A stretch of DNA of 64,000 nt from JAGVPT01 sp963827085 (GCA_963827085.1 CAWGZY010000001.1:372001-436000), one strand, 5' to 3'. Positions 1-8,113 are shown, counted from the first letter of the stretch. Translations and numbers: made by a program. The notes: a model not told the origin generated them from the sequence alone.

Positions 1-265
1 GGATGCCGTTGAGCGCATGGAAGAGAAGAAATGCAAAGAGGAACCATTCAAGAAAAAGAAACAATGGTGTCCGGAAAAGGAGCATCTCGGAATCGAAAGC
101 TTCTTTCCCTTTTTGCAGCGACATCAGCGCGAAAATATGGAGCATAATGTAGCCGGTTAAGACAAGCCCGGTGATGCGGTGCAGTACCCATGCCCAGCTT
201 CCGGAAAATTTGTGATACGCAAGGAGAACTTTTGGCCAACCGCCGGGAGGATAGTTGCTAGACAT
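1..265 (-). CDS. sdhC: Succinate dehydrogenase cytochrome b subunit, 5' part only
   Basis: Membrane anchor of succinate dehydrogenase/fumarate reductase, which binds heme b and quinone. Reading leftwards from an ATG at 265-263, the 88 visible codons begin MSSNYPPGGWPK, then show HKFSGSWAWVLHRITGLV and a hydrophobic helix with a second histidine (YIMLHIFALM). The S-x-x-HRxTG signature and the downstream heme-ligand-type His are typical of the SdhC/FrdC cytochrome b family. A ribosome binding site AAGGAGC lies 8 nt before the ATG. The 3' end, and probably sdhA and sdhB, lie outside the window. The family call rests on motif recognition over 88 residues. Confidence 0.85.
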   Translation of the reverse strand, partial: MSSNYPPGGWPKVLLAYHKFSGSWAWVLHRITGLVLTGYIMLHIFALMSLQKGKEAFDSEMLLFRTPLFLFLEWFLFAFLLFHALNGI

Positions 266-401
266 GAGAATTAAGCTCCTTTTTGAAGCTGCAAATGATT
301 TGGTGTGATGGCAAATGCTTTCCTGCCATCCTCGCGGATGAAATATGACATGTAATTAAAACGCTGGTAATGTATGAAACAATAGTTAAAATCTCAACTC
401 T

Positions 402-437
402 GAACGTTGTCAGGTGCTTATAGCCTTGACAACGTTC
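402..437. repeat. Palindrome left of the RAYT gene
   Basis: GAACGTTGTCA (402-412) is answered by TGACAACGTTC (427-437) across a 14-nt loop. It ends one base from the stop codon of the transposase. It shares the CCTTGACAA core with the palindrome on the other side of the gene (1017-1049), so it may be a REP-like substrate or a hairpin terminator. No T-run follows it. Confidence 0.7.
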
Positions 438-438
438 T

Positions 439-996
439 TCAGGCGGATAAAAAACTCTCGATCTTTGCTTTTTCTTCTTCAAAGTATTCTTCAGCAAATT
501 TCTCGTAATCTGTAGGCGTTTTGAAAAGACTATCGCGTAGATCAGAGTCAATTAAGGATCCATGCCGCAATCCAATCCATTCTAGATAATTCGAGAATTG
601 CCATTGCCTCAAAGAAGAGACAAGAAGCACTGCAACCGGGTTACGATGTATGTATCGAATGACTTGAAGACATTGCTCGTCGTTATTAAGATGTTTTGCC
701 TTACATTGACCCTGGAAGAGTGTTCCGCTGTGATCATACCGTTTATTGATCGCCTGAGTATATGCATTGAATGTTGTTCTAAGAAAGTCGCCAATCTTGC
801 CGTTATCTTTTTGTCTTAAAATCAAATGATAATGATTCGGCATGAGACAGTACGCAGCAACAATGACGTTATACTGAGCAGAATATTTTTTGAACAATGA
901 GATAAGATGTAGATAGTTTGTGTTCTCAAAAAATATCTTTTCCTTATGCGCTCCGCGGTTGTAAATGTGGTAATAGTGGCCGTCAAGATACTTCAT
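439..996 (-). CDS. REP-associated tyrosine transposase (RAYT, Y1/IS200-like)
   Basis: HUH-type single-strand DNA endonuclease of the Y1_Tnp superfamily (185 residues). RAYTs are thought to mobilise or maintain short palindromic REP sequences and are usually single-copy domesticated transposases. Visible signatures are the N-terminal YHIYNRGAHKE strand, the HUH metal motif in LMPNHYHLIL (residues about 51-60), and a helix around FNAYTQAINKRYDHSGTLFQG carrying the candidate catalytic Tyr, followed by YIHRNPV. The gene has a strong palindrome on each side (402-437 and 1017-1049) and no IS200-type left or right end or tnpB partner. The length and motifs argue for an intact gene. Whether it is active cannot be judged. 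Confidence 0.9.
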   Translation of the reverse strand: MKYLDGHYYHIYNRGAHKEKIFFENTNYLHLISLFKKYSAQYNVIVAAYCLMPNHYHLILRQKDNGKIGDFLRTTFNAYTQAINKRYDHSGTLFQGQCKAKHLNNDEQCLQVIRYIHRNPVAVLLVSSLRQWQFSNYLEWIGLRHGSLIDSDLRDSLFKTPTDYEKFAEEYFEEEKAKIESFLSA

Positions 997-1016
997 TTTG
1001 TTCCCCCGGTTTTTAG

Positions 1017-1049
1017 AGCCTTGTCAAGGTTTTAAACCTTGACAAGGCT
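1017..1049. repeat. Perfect 16+1+16 palindrome right of the RAYT gene
   Basis: AGCCTTGTCAAGGTTT is followed by one T and its exact reverse complement. It lies between the start of the RAYT gene and the stop of ftsX (1058). As RNA from ftsX it would form a long hairpin, but no U-tract follows on the minus strand, so a REP-type role is as likely as termination. Confidence 0.85.
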
Positions 1050-1057
1050 AATGCTCT

Positions 1058-1942
1058 TTAATTCGTCAGCGTAACACTTTCGCTTATAAATTTTCTTACT
1101 GAGATGACGCTTCCGAGAAGCCCCAGCAGCGTTCCAGCAGTGAGAATGATGAGGTAAAAAGTCGGTTCAACGAAGACAATCGCCGCCATATCTCCTCCGA
1201 ATATTTTTGATGCGTACTCGACGACGAAATAGATGACCCCTGAAGAAAATAGTCCGCCCAGGATACCCTGAATAATCCCTTCAACCACAAACGGGAGGCG
1301 AATGAACATGCGGGTGGCGCCGACAAGTTTCATCGTCGTAATGATCTTTCTCTTTGCATAAATAGCGAGTCGAATAGTGTTGGAGACGAGAAATATTGCC
1401 GTAATCAACAGCGCAACGCCGGCAGCAAGGCTTGCAGCGGCAAAGAGCTGCGCACGCCTGTCCAATAATTCGAGGAGGGTCTTGCGGTAAATGACATCGT
1501 CCACGCCCGGGACAAGCTTTAATTGTGCATAGACAACCTTTGCGCTGTCGGTATTCTTATAGTCCTTTTCAAGGTATATCTTGAAAGAAGGGGGGAGGGG
1601 ATTGAAGTCCAGAATGTTATGGATGTCTTCCCCGTACTGCTCTTTAAATATTTTCGCCGCTTGTTCCTTTGAGATGTATTTTACCTGGTTGACCCCGGCG
1701 ATGGCGAGAATTTTTCTCTCGATGATCGGAGAAGTTTCTTCGGCGACAGGTTCCTCGAGGAATGCTTCCATCTCCACCCGGTCGCGGAGCGATTCAACAA
1801 TCTGGTTCGTGTTGCGGAAGACGATAGTGAAAAGGCCGAGGAGGATGAGCGAGATGGTGATCGTGAAGATCGAAATGACCATGGATAACCGCGCACGTTT
1901 GAAGCCCGAGATTCCTTCTTTCAGAATGTACAAGATGTTCAT
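1058..1942 (-). CDS. ftsX: Cell-division permease FtsX
   Basis: FtsX is the membrane half of the FtsEX complex, which relays ATP hydrolysis by FtsE to periplasmic cell-wall hydrolases at the septum. From the ATG at 1942 the product has 294 residues: one N-terminal membrane helix (VISIFTITISLILLGLF), an extracytoplasmic domain of about 130 residues, and three C-terminal helices, the standard FtsX topology with four TM segments. An upstream TTG at 1984 would add 14 residues and overlap pheA. The ATG (MNILYILKEGISGF) fits the family better, but neither start has a clear ribosome binding site. It follows pheA on the same strand. ftsE is not in the window, so the pair is split here. Confidence 0.92.
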   Translation of the reverse strand: MNILYILKEGISGFKRARLSMVISIFTITISLILLGLFTIVFRNTNQIVESLRDRVEMEAFLEEPVAEETSPIIERKILAIAGVNQVKYISKEQAAKIFKEQYGEDIHNILDFNPLPPSFKIYLEKDYKNTDSAKVVYAQLKLVPGVDDVIYRKTLLELLDRRAQLFAAASLAAGVALLITAIFLVSNTIRLAIYAKRKIITTMKLVGATRMFIRLPFVVEGIIQGILGGLFSSGVIYFVVEYASKIFGGDMAAIVFVEPTFYLIILTAGTLLGLLGSVISVRKFISESVTLTN

Positions 1943-1967
1943 AGGACGGCGTTGTTCGACGATGTGA

Positions 1968-2810
1968 TCAATGTGGTGCGACAATCTTTCCGGTTTCGTA
2001 CGACCCGAGGTTTTTAAAGTACGATGTCAGCTCTTGCAAATGGTTCAAGGCGTTGACACACTCCTTCTCTCTTGCGTCTCCTTCGATATCGAGATAAAAC
2101 AAGTATTCCCACGGTGAGCCGATGATTGGCCGCGACTCGATCTTGAGGAGATTAATGTTCCGCAGTGCGAAGACAGAGAGGCATTTGAACAATGCTCCTG
2201 GAATATTTTTTGTCGTGAAGATCAGCGAAGTTTTTGCATTTTTCTTCGGTCTGACGGTTTTTTTCCCTATGACCAAGAAGCGCGTAAAATTTCTGTGGTC
2301 GCTTTCAATTCCTGCGCGCAGAATATTCAACCCGTAATCTGCGGCTGCCTGCAGACTGGCGATGGCAGCGGCGTCATGGCGGCGCTCCTGAGCAATCATT
2401 TTTGCCGCCCCCGCGGTATCGTAGAACGGGTTCACCGATACGCGTTTCAACGACCGCAGAAATTTCTCGCACTGTCCGAGCGCCTGCGGATGGGAATAAA
2501 TGGCGCGAAGGTCTTTTAAGCCTACGCCGGGGAAGGCAAGCAGATTCATTTTGATACGAAGCTTCACTTCCCCGACGATGTAGACGCGGTATTTCCAGAG
2601 CAGATCGAAATTCTGGTGTACGCTGCCATGCAATGAATTTTCAATCGGAACGATCGCGTACGGCGACCGCCTTCGGACAACATCGTCAAAAATCTCGTTG
2701 AATGATCTACGCGCGATTGTGTCGCAAGTCTTTCCGAAATACGCTTTCGCCGCTTGCTCGCTGAATGCGCCGGGTTCGCCCTGGTAGGATATTTTTAGTT
2801 GCGGAGTCAA
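1968..2810 (-). CDS. pheA: Prephenate dehydratase
   Basis: Cytoplasmic enzyme that decarboxylates and dehydrates prephenate to phenylpyruvate in phenylalanine synthesis. At 280 residues it has the size of the monofunctional enzyme with no chorismate mutase domain. The catalytic domain opens with SYQGEPGAFSEQAA and carries the TRF motif with the catalytic Thr at 176-178. The C-terminal ACT domain contains GALF (205-208) and ESRP (225-228), the phenylalanine-binding motifs, so feedback inhibition by phenylalanine is expected. It lies just upstream of ftsX, and its 5' side borders an AT-rich repeat. Confidence 0.96.
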   Translation of the reverse strand: MTPQLKISYQGEPGAFSEQAAKAYFGKTCDTIARRSFNEIFDDVVRRRSPYAIVPIENSLHGSVHQNFDLLWKYRVYIVGEVKLRIKMNLLAFPGVGLKDLRAIYSHPQALGQCEKFLRSLKRVSVNPFYDTAGAAKMIAQERRHDAAAIASLQAAADYGLNILRAGIESDHRNFTRFLVIGKKTVRPKKNAKTSLIFTTKNIPGALFKCLSVFALRNINLLKIESRPIIGSPWEYLFYLDIEGDAREKECVNALNHLQELTSYFKNLGSYETGKIVAPH

Positions 2811-2812
2811 AC

Positions 2813-2880
2813 GCTGTTAATAATTATGAATGAAGAATTATGAATGAAAAACGAAAAGCCAAAGGCTAAGAGCTAATAGC
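2813..2880. repeat. AT-rich word repeat upstream of pheA
   Basis: Tandem GAATTATGAATG-like words run into AAAAGCCAAAGGCTAAGAGC-like words. Both word types recur at 36782-36870, and the GAATTA words also appear at 13228, 13627, 32679 and 40441. No open frame spans it. Confidence 0.75.
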
Positions 2881-2885
2881 ATTCG

Positions 2886-3398
2886 TTAATAATTTGACTC
2901 GTCGTTCCAACGTGCGATGCGCCACTCATCGTTCACGGTCGCCCGCTCGAGTGTCAGGCTCGCATATCCGTCGATGGTCACGATGTCGGTAGGACTGAAC
3001 GTGACGGTCAAATTAAAATTCCTTGTTACGTTGACGGACACATCGACCGTATCGCCTTCTACAGGAATCGAACCGTTCCAGACGAGGTCGAGACTCTGCG
3101 CGTTTTGGAACAATCCATTGGTCGTACGCATTTCGTCGTCGCGGCCCCAGGAAACATCAGCGCCGATGTCGTAATCAAGATAGACAAAAATAAAATCGGA
3201 ACCGATCAACTGCCCGTAAATTGTTGTGTCTTTAAAGAGATACGCTTGCCTGAAATTTTGGAACACCCCGTCGATCGTTTTCTGGTCCCCGAGCACCGAT
3301 CCGTTCGTTTGATTTGAATTGTCTAACGCGGGCGCGAATGGATTGAGACAGCCGCACTGCGACACCGCACACACAATGATTATCGCCGCCGCCTTCAT
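2886..3398 (-). CDS. Small secreted lipoprotein, NTF2-like fold likely
   Basis: No named function recognised. The likely start is the ATG at 3398, giving MKAAAIIIVCAVSQCGC. This is a short signal peptide with a lipobox cysteine, so the protein is probably a lipoprotein. The mature part of about 150 residues has an initial helix (IDGVFQNFRQAYLFKD), then alternating beta strands rich in V/T/D ending in DEWRIARWND, a pattern typical of NTF2-like proteins. It shares this layout with the upstream neighbour ending at 3395 (IDNLQSCFANKNVNDYEKVF, then YRWEDV near the end), so the two look like tandem paralogues. Its start codon overlaps that gene's stop by 4 nt, suggesting co-translation. Confidence 0.7.
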   Translation of the reverse strand: MKAAAIIIVCAVSQCGCLNPFAPALDNSNQTNGSVLGDQKTIDGVFQNFRQAYLFKDTTIYGQLIGSDFIFVYLDYDIGADVSWGRDDEMRTTNGLFQNAQSLDLVWNGSIPVEGDTVDVSVNVTRNFNLTVTFSPTDIVTIDGYASLTLERATVNDEWRIARWNDESNY

Positions 3399-3979
3399 TG
3401 ACTGAATTGTCCTTTCAGATCGCTCCAACTCAACGCTGAAGCGTTTGCTGTTTGAACATCCTCCCAGCGGTAAATGACCCACGTGCCGGCGTTCTTGTCA
3501 GGGAGCATTGAGAATCGGGCATGCCCTGTGTACGTCGTGGGCGTAATAAAAACGGTATAATCAGTTTCATACAATGCCGAATCGGATTGGAACGGCGTAA
3601 AAACGACATTTGAAAACGATACGGCAGGCGTAAATGCAACGCTGACGCTTGCCATTGCTTTTTTGAAATAGTTCAACTCCGAATCTGTTGTCCAATGTGA
3701 AAAGATCACGGAGTAATTTCCGATGGCCTGTTGTGTCGGAACATATACATACGTTCTCCCCACAGACGCAGCGTCGGCAAAAACCTTCTCGTAATCGTTG
3801 ACGTTTTTGTTCGCGAAACACGACTGCAAATTATCGATGAGTATTTGCGGCGTGGTTGCAGGCGGATTCGCCGTGTTTCCCTGGTCGGGAGGCTCGGGAG
3901 TGCCCGTTTTGAACAAATCGCACGACGCGGTCATCACAGCAAGAAAAAAACACGCCGCGTAAATATATTTAGAGCGCAA
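3395..3979 (-). CDS. Small secreted lipoprotein, paralogue of the next gene
   Basis: Function unknown. I start it at a TTG (3979-3977) because a strong GGAGG lies 7 nt upstream and the resulting N-terminus MRSKYIYAACFFLAVMTASC is a lipoprotein signal peptide with the lipid-anchored Cys in TASC. A Pro/Thr/Gly-rich linker (GTPEPPDQGN) precedes a domain of about 130 residues with one helix followed by beta strands, resembling an NTF2-like fold. The start overlaps the end of recR by 11 nt, so it reads as the distal part of a ybaB-recR transcript. Any role in DNA repair is unlikely given the signal peptide. The pairing with recR is probably positional only. Confidence 0.7.
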   Translation of the reverse strand: MRSKYIYAACFFLAVMTASCDLFKTGTPEPPDQGNTANPPATTPQILIDNLQSCFANKNVNDYEKVFADAASVGRTYVYVPTQQAIGNYSVIFSHWTTDSELNYFKKAMASVSVAFTPAVSFSNVVFTPFQSDSALYETDYTVFITPTTYTGHARFSMLPDKNAGTWVIYRWEDVQTANASALSWSDLKGQFSQ

Positions 3980-4565
3980 TTCGTCCCTCCAATGCGCGCG
4001 ATAATGTCGCCTCGTCTGCAAATTCCAGGTCGCCTCCGATGGGAAGGCCTCGCGCAATGCGCGTGACATTCACTTTCAGTGGCTTGAGCAGACGGGACAG
4101 ATAGACTGTCGTTGTTTCGCCTTCGACATTCGGGTTCATCGCAAGAATAATTTCTTCAATATCATCGGTAATGCGCGATAGGAGTTCTTTTACTTTTAAA
4201 TCCTCCGGCCCAATATTATCCAGCGGCGACAACGCGCCTCCAAGGACGTGATACAATCCGTGGAACTCATTCGTTTTTTCGAGCGCCATCACGTCGTTTG
4301 GTTCCTCAACAACGCAGATGATCCTGCGATTGCGTTTCGCACTCGAACAAATGTTGCACGGATCGCTCTCGGTGATGTTGCTGCAGACCGAACAATACCG
4401 CACCTTGTCTTTCATGTTGAGTAATGCCCGTGCAAACGCTGCCACTTTTTCGCGCGGCATTTTTAGAATGAACAATGCCAGCCGCAAAGCCGTTTTCTTC
4501 CCGATGCCCGGCAGCTGAGCGAATTCTTCGACAAGTTGTTCGACTGATTCCGACGTGTAGCGCAT
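3969..4565 (-). CDS. recR: Recombination mediator protein RecR
   Basis: RecR works with RecF and RecO to load RecA on gapped DNA. The 198 residues show, in order, a helix-hairpin-helix (LPGIGKKTALR, 18-28), a four-cysteine zinc finger (C58, C61, C70, C73), a Toprim domain beginning ICVVEEPNDV, and the C-terminal segment VTRIARGLPIGGDLEFADE typical of RecR. It sits 1 nt from ybaB, the classic ybaB-recR pair. dnaX, often the third member, is not adjacent here. Confidence 0.97.
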   Translation of the reverse strand: MRYTSESVEQLVEEFAQLPGIGKKTALRLALFILKMPREKVAAFARALLNMKDKVRYCSVCSNITESDPCNICSSAKRNRRIICVVEEPNDVMALEKTNEFHGLYHVLGGALSPLDNIGPEDLKVKELLSRITDDIEEIILAMNPNVEGETTTVYLSRLLKPLKVNVTRIARGLPIGGDLEFADEATLSRALEGRIAL

Positions 4566-4915
4566 TACATTCCCGGAAGGTTAAGCCCCGGAATATTCGG
4601 CAGCATTCCCCCCGTGGCTTTAGCCATTTCGGATTGCGCAAGCTTGTTCGATTCTTCCAGTGCCTTATTCACGGCCGCAACAATCAAATCTTCAAGCATG
4701 TCGCTTTCCTGGGGGTTGATGACTTCTTTCTCAATGGTGATTTTGAGTATCTGTTGCTTCCCGTTGGCAGTCACCTTTACCATGCCCCCGCCCGATTCTG
4801 CGGTTACGGTTTTCTGTTCAAGATCTGCCTGCACCTGAGCCATTTTTTCCTGCATCTTCTGGACTTGCTTCAGCATCCCCTGCATATTGCCCCCCATTCC
4901 CGGAAAACCTTTCAT
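4565..4915 (-). CDS. ybaB: YbaB/EbfC nucleoid-associated protein
   Basis: Small dimeric DNA-binding protein of the YbaB/EbfC family. The N-terminal Gly/Met-rich segment (MKGFPGMGGNMQGMLKQVQ) leads into a helix (MQEKMAQVQADLEQKTV), then the conserved GGGMVKVTANGKQQILKI core and the acidic DMLEDLIVAAVNKAL helix. The 116-residue length is normal. The Met/Gly/Pro-rich tail (GGMLPNIPGLNLPGM) is common in Bacteroidetes-side homologues. The stop codon overlaps the recR start by one base. A GAGGG ribosome site precedes the ATG. Confidence 0.95.
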   Translation of the reverse strand: MKGFPGMGGNMQGMLKQVQKMQEKMAQVQADLEQKTVTAESGGGMVKVTANGKQQILKITIEKEVINPQESDMLEDLIVAAVNKALEESNKLAQSEMAKATGGMLPNIPGLNLPGM

Positions 4916-4962
4916 CGCGGCCCTCCTTTTAAATTTTTATTATATGAAATAGAGAAAATTGT

Positions 4963-5031
4963 ATCTCGCAAAGCCGCTATGTCGCGGAGATTTTTTAGAA
5001 ATATTTTGCGCCTTTGCGCCTTGGCGTGAGC
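4963..5031. repeat. GCAAAG/CTTTGCG hairpin repeat, copy a
   Basis: Imperfect inverted repeat whose arms are built of TCGCAAAG-like and GCGCCTTTGCGCC-like words around a TTTTTTAGAAA loop. The same arm words and loop motif occur at 14167-14253. Related arms occur at 40493-40576 and 52703-52767. It lies between gmhA and ybaB. Confidence 0.75.
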
Positions 5032-5053
5032 AATGCTTTTTGATGTATTGTAA

Positions 5054-5665
5054 CTATCCAAACATCTCCTGTTCTACTTCCTGGAAAATAATATGCCCGA
5101 TCGTGATGTGTCCTTCCTGGATTCTCTGCGTATCGTTCGACGGGACGATGATTGCGAGGTCGACAAGTGCTTTCGACGATCCTCCATCCTTGCCGAGGAA
5201 GCCGATTGTCGCTATTTTCATTTCCCGCGCTTTTTTGAATGCATTGTTCACGCTTGCCGAGTTGCCGCTTGTGCTGATGCCGATGAGAACGTCCCCTTCG
5301 ATTCCAAGCGCTTCTACCGAACGCGCAAAGACCGCGTCGTAGCCAAGGTCATTTGCCCCGGCGGTAAGCGCCGATGAATCGGCGGTGAGGGCAATGGCTG
5401 GAAGCCCGGGCCGCGTAATGCCGGGTGAAAGGCGTATGACGAATTCCGTCGCAAGATGCTGGGCATCTGCTGCGCTGCCGCCGTTGCCGCAGAGGAGAAT
5501 TTTCTTTTTGTTATTAAATGCAGCCACGATGATATCAATGGCTTTCGAAATATCGGCATTGCATTGCTCGGCAATTTTCAGCTTTGTTTCAGCGCTGGCT
5601 TTCAAAGAATCCTGTATAAAACTCTGACGATAGACGAGCGTGAGTGGAAGATGGGCCATAATCAT
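5054..5665 (-). CDS. gmhA: Phosphoheptose isomerase (SIS domain)
   Basis: Converts sedoheptulose 7-phosphate to heptose 7-phosphate, the first step to the ADP-heptose of lipopolysaccharide core. The 203 residues form one SIS domain with an N-terminal helix (FIQDSLKASAETKLKIAE), the phosphosugar loop LCGNGGSAADAQHLATEF, ISTSGNSASV, and the C-terminal helix with QEGHITIGHIIFQEVEQ that supplies metal and catalytic His/Glu residues in GmhA. Two ATGs lie close together (5665 and 5659). The second has the better-spaced AGAAAGA. Its presence implies a Gram-negative envelope with heptose. Confidence 0.92.
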   Translation of the reverse strand: MIMAHLPLTLVYRQSFIQDSLKASAETKLKIAEQCNADISKAIDIIVAAFNNKKKILLCGNGGSAADAQHLATEFVIRLSPGITRPGLPAIALTADSSALTAGANDLGYDAVFARSVEALGIEGDVLIGISTSGNSASVNNAFKKAREMKIATIGFLGKDGGSSKALVDLAIIVPSNDTQRIQEGHITIGHIIFQEVEQEMFG

Positions 5666-5694
5666 TCTTTCTGCGTTTCTCAGCGTAGATGATC

Positions 5695-6438
5695 TCAGCG
5701 AACATGAATTGCTGAAGCAAACTCCTGGATGAGATTCTTTGAACCGTTTCGCTCCAGAACATTTCCTGTAACGACAAACTGTGCTCCGGCTTTTACCTTC
5801 TTGTGCGCATCTTCCGCTGTACAGATTCCGCCGCCGACGATAAGAGGGACGGAACAGTACTTCGAAACTGCGGCGATCATTTCATCGGGAACCGATTGCT
5901 CGGCGCCGCTGCCGGCTTCAAGGTAGAGGAGCTTAAAGCCGATATATTCCGCGGCAAGTGCGTGGGCAACGGCGATGTCCGGCTTGTTGCGCGGCAGGGG
6001 CTTGGTGTTGCTCATGAATTCCGCCGACGTCGTCCTCCCCGATTCCACGAGCATGTATGCCGTGGAAATTGCTTCAAGGTTCATTCTCTTGATGATCGGT
6101 GCCGCCGTTACCTGGCTTCCGATAATATGTTCGGCGTTGCGGCCGCTCAGCAGAGAAAGATACAGGATCGCATCGGCTTCTTTTGAAATCTGCTGGACGC
6201 TTCCGGGAAAAATCACAACCGGAACGCCGGTATTTTTTTTGATGGTCTTGATGCAATCTTCAAATGTATCGGCAAGGACCAAACTTCCGCCGACGAGAAA
6301 ACCGTCTACGCCTGCATCTGTCGCTTGTTCAATAAATTTTGAAAAATTACTTCCGTCGATTTTATCGGGATCGACCAAAACGAGATACCCGGCGCCTTTG
6401 GCTTTGGCGGCTGTAACTAACGTTTGATAAACGGACAT
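5695..6438 (-). CDS. Geranylgeranylglyceryl phosphate synthase family (PcrB/GGGPS)
   Basis: TIM-barrel prenyltransferase that joins a polyprenyl diphosphate to sn-glycerol 1-phosphate in archaea and some bacteria. The 247 residues match the family: LVDPDKIDGSNF near the N-terminus, the GFLVGGSL strand, IFPGSVQQISKEADAILYLS, YLEAGSGAEQSV, and the phosphate-binding end VGGGICTAEDAHKKV...VTGN. GGGPS homologues are known in Bacteroidetes, where they have been shown to have real prenyltransferase activity, but their lipid product in vivo is unclear. It is 29 nt upstream of gmhA on the same strand. Confidence 0.9.
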   Translation of the reverse strand: MSVYQTLVTAAKAKGAGYLVLVDPDKIDGSNFSKFIEQATDAGVDGFLVGGSLVLADTFEDCIKTIKKNTGVPVVIFPGSVQQISKEADAILYLSLLSGRNAEHIIGSQVTAAPIIKRMNLEAISTAYMLVESGRTTSAEFMSNTKPLPRNKPDIAVAHALAAEYIGFKLLYLEAGSGAEQSVPDEMIAAVSKYCSVPLIVGGGICTAEDAHKKVKAGAQFVVTGNVLERNGSKNLIQEFASAIHVR

Positions 6439-6482
6439 TTGATCAACCCTAAGTCATATAGAAAATAACAATTCCATCGTTA

Positions 6483-6510
6483 AAACTTTTCACTTTTAAC
6501 TTTTCACTGT
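6483..6510. repeat. AGTGAAAAGTTAAAAG word repeat after alaS
   Basis: Read on the minus strand, words of AGTGAAAAGTTAAAAGTG begin immediately after the alaS stop codon. Same style of post-stop low-complexity repeat as elsewhere in the window. Confidence 0.6.
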
Positions 6511-7677
6511 TTACATCATCCCCTCAACTACCGCTCCCGCACTCCTCAGCGCTTCGTCGAGCTTCGCGACATCTTTACCGCCTGCAGTTGCAAGATGCGG
6601 CTTTCCGCCTCCTCCTCCGCCGAGAATCTTTGCGACCGCGCCGACAATTTTTCCCGCTTGAATATTTTTTGTCTTTATCAGATCGTCGCTTACAACGCAG
6701 ACCAGTGCCACTTTATCGTCAATGACCGATGCTAACAGGCCGACCCCGCTGCCGATCTTTGAGCGAAGAGTGTCGCCCATGGATTTCAGCATGTCCATGT
6801 CTGCAGCTGTTACCTTCGACGTAACGAGTTTGAATCCGTTGACCGATGATGCATTCAGAATAAGCATTTCGATATCGGACGAGGCCGATTTCAGATTATA
6901 TTTTGCGAGCTCTTTCTCGAAAGTTTTTTTCTTTTCTGCAAGCATCAATACGTAATCTTCCAATTTCCGGGAGCGTTGATGAAGCTCGGAAAATTCCTGC
7001 GAGAGTGCCGCGGCAACGATTGTTTTTGGTGCGCCCGGGACTTGCTCCATCTTACGCAGTTCGATGTCAAGATTGAGGGTCTCTTCTTTAGACAAGGGGG
7101 AAGAGCCGTTGCTTAATTGAAGGATATCCTTCTGGAGCGATTGAATTTCGTCGATAAGCTGGTACCCACGTTCCAACAGTTCTTTGTAGGTCTTGTTTTC
7201 GTTCTTAAGAAATTCAACCGCATACTCGTGCGTGATCGCTTCGATGCGCCGCACACCGCTTGCACTGCTTGATTCTGCCCTGATCTTGAAAAAGCCGATG
7301 TCGCCGGTGTTCTTTACGTGCGTGCCGCCGCAGAATTCTTTGCTGAAATCGCCGAATTGAACCACATTCACTTTATCGCCGTATTTGTCGCCGAAAAACA
7401 TCAACGCTCCCATTTTCTGGGCTTCCTCGAACGGAATATTCCGCCAATGTTGAAGCTGTATATTTTCTGCGATCTTCTCGTTGACAATATTCTCGATCTC
7501 TGCAAGTTCCTGCTCGCTTACTTTTGAAAAATGAGCAAAGTCGAAACGTAAATGTTCCTGTGCGACAAGCGATCCTGCTTGGTGCACATGTGTGCCGAGC
7601 ACTTTCCGTAGCGCGGCATGAACCAGATGCGTTGCCGTGTGGTTACGTTGAATTGATTGTCGGACATCTTTGTTCAA
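6511..7677 (-). pseudogene. alaS: Alanyl-tRNA synthetase, C-terminal half (frameshifted gene)
   Basis: Carries the editing and C-Ala parts of AlaRS. NHTATHLVHAALRKVLG holds the first HxxxH zinc motif and FCGGTHVKNTGDIG the CxxxH part. A long helical linker follows, then the DHH-like C-Ala domain with a glycine-rich GGGGGGKPHLATAGG end. The apparent start inside this half is only the first usable codon after the damaged stretch 7678-8113. The reading frame is clean from there to the stop. Together with 8114-9334 it accounts for nearly a full AlaRS. Whether the cell makes a whole enzyme depends on whether the frameshifts are real. Confidence 0.9.
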
Positions 7678-8113
7678 TATTGCCTTAACTTTTTTCCCTA
7701 TTTCGAGTTTGTCATCGAATATGATCGAGAACGCAAATGGATATGTTGGATACTCTCGAAAGTATCATTTACAAGAACTAAATTTCTTTATCTTTAAAAA
7801 GATAGATTCATTCCTACATCGCCAACCTGTCCTCCAAGACTCAGCATAAAATGGGGTTTTGTCAAGCGCAAGATTCCAACTGTCGTATTATCTTTTGCCT
7901 TAACGAGGTGAAGTGATTTCAGTTTCCACTTCAAGCTCATCATATCCGACAAAGCCTAATGTCTTAAGATTGCGTCCTTCACCCTGAAGGTAAACATGTC
8001 GAGCCTGTTCTTTATCCCTTGAATCTCTTCCACGCATCCTTTGCTGTTCCATTAACTCTTCGAAAACACGGCAACATCAACATCTAAATCCTCGTTCCCT
8101 GCCAAAAGTTGTG
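7678..8113 (-). other. Frameshift cluster inside alaS
   Basis: On the minus strand this stretch still encodes recognisable AlaRS, but in pieces from different frames. The pieces include DLTQLLAGNEDLDVDV, EELMEQQRMRGRDSRDKEQ, LKTLGFVGYDELEVETEI, VKAKDNTTVGILRLTK, GGQVGDVG, VNDTF and KLEIGKKVKAILNKDV. The frame changes where single bases are gained or lost, mostly in short runs: GG to G in the codon pair expected after FGFPL, T-run before GAAGAGTTAATG, an extra C at TCACCTCGTT, A5 to A4 before CCCCATTTT, and an extra T in GAGTCTTGGAGG. Flanking coding sequence is intact on both sides. The pattern fits uncorrected sequencing indels better than old decay, because codons between the shifts remain well conserved. 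Confidence 0.8.

Noticed and set aside
48..239. A 63-codon open frame at the left edge
   Set aside because: It overlaps, in another frame of the same strand, the clearly recognisable sdhC reading frame from 265, so it is a shadow.
266..401. Promoter of the sdh operon
   Set aside because: TTGTTT followed by 17 bp and TTAATT on the minus strand is too weak at -10 to call.
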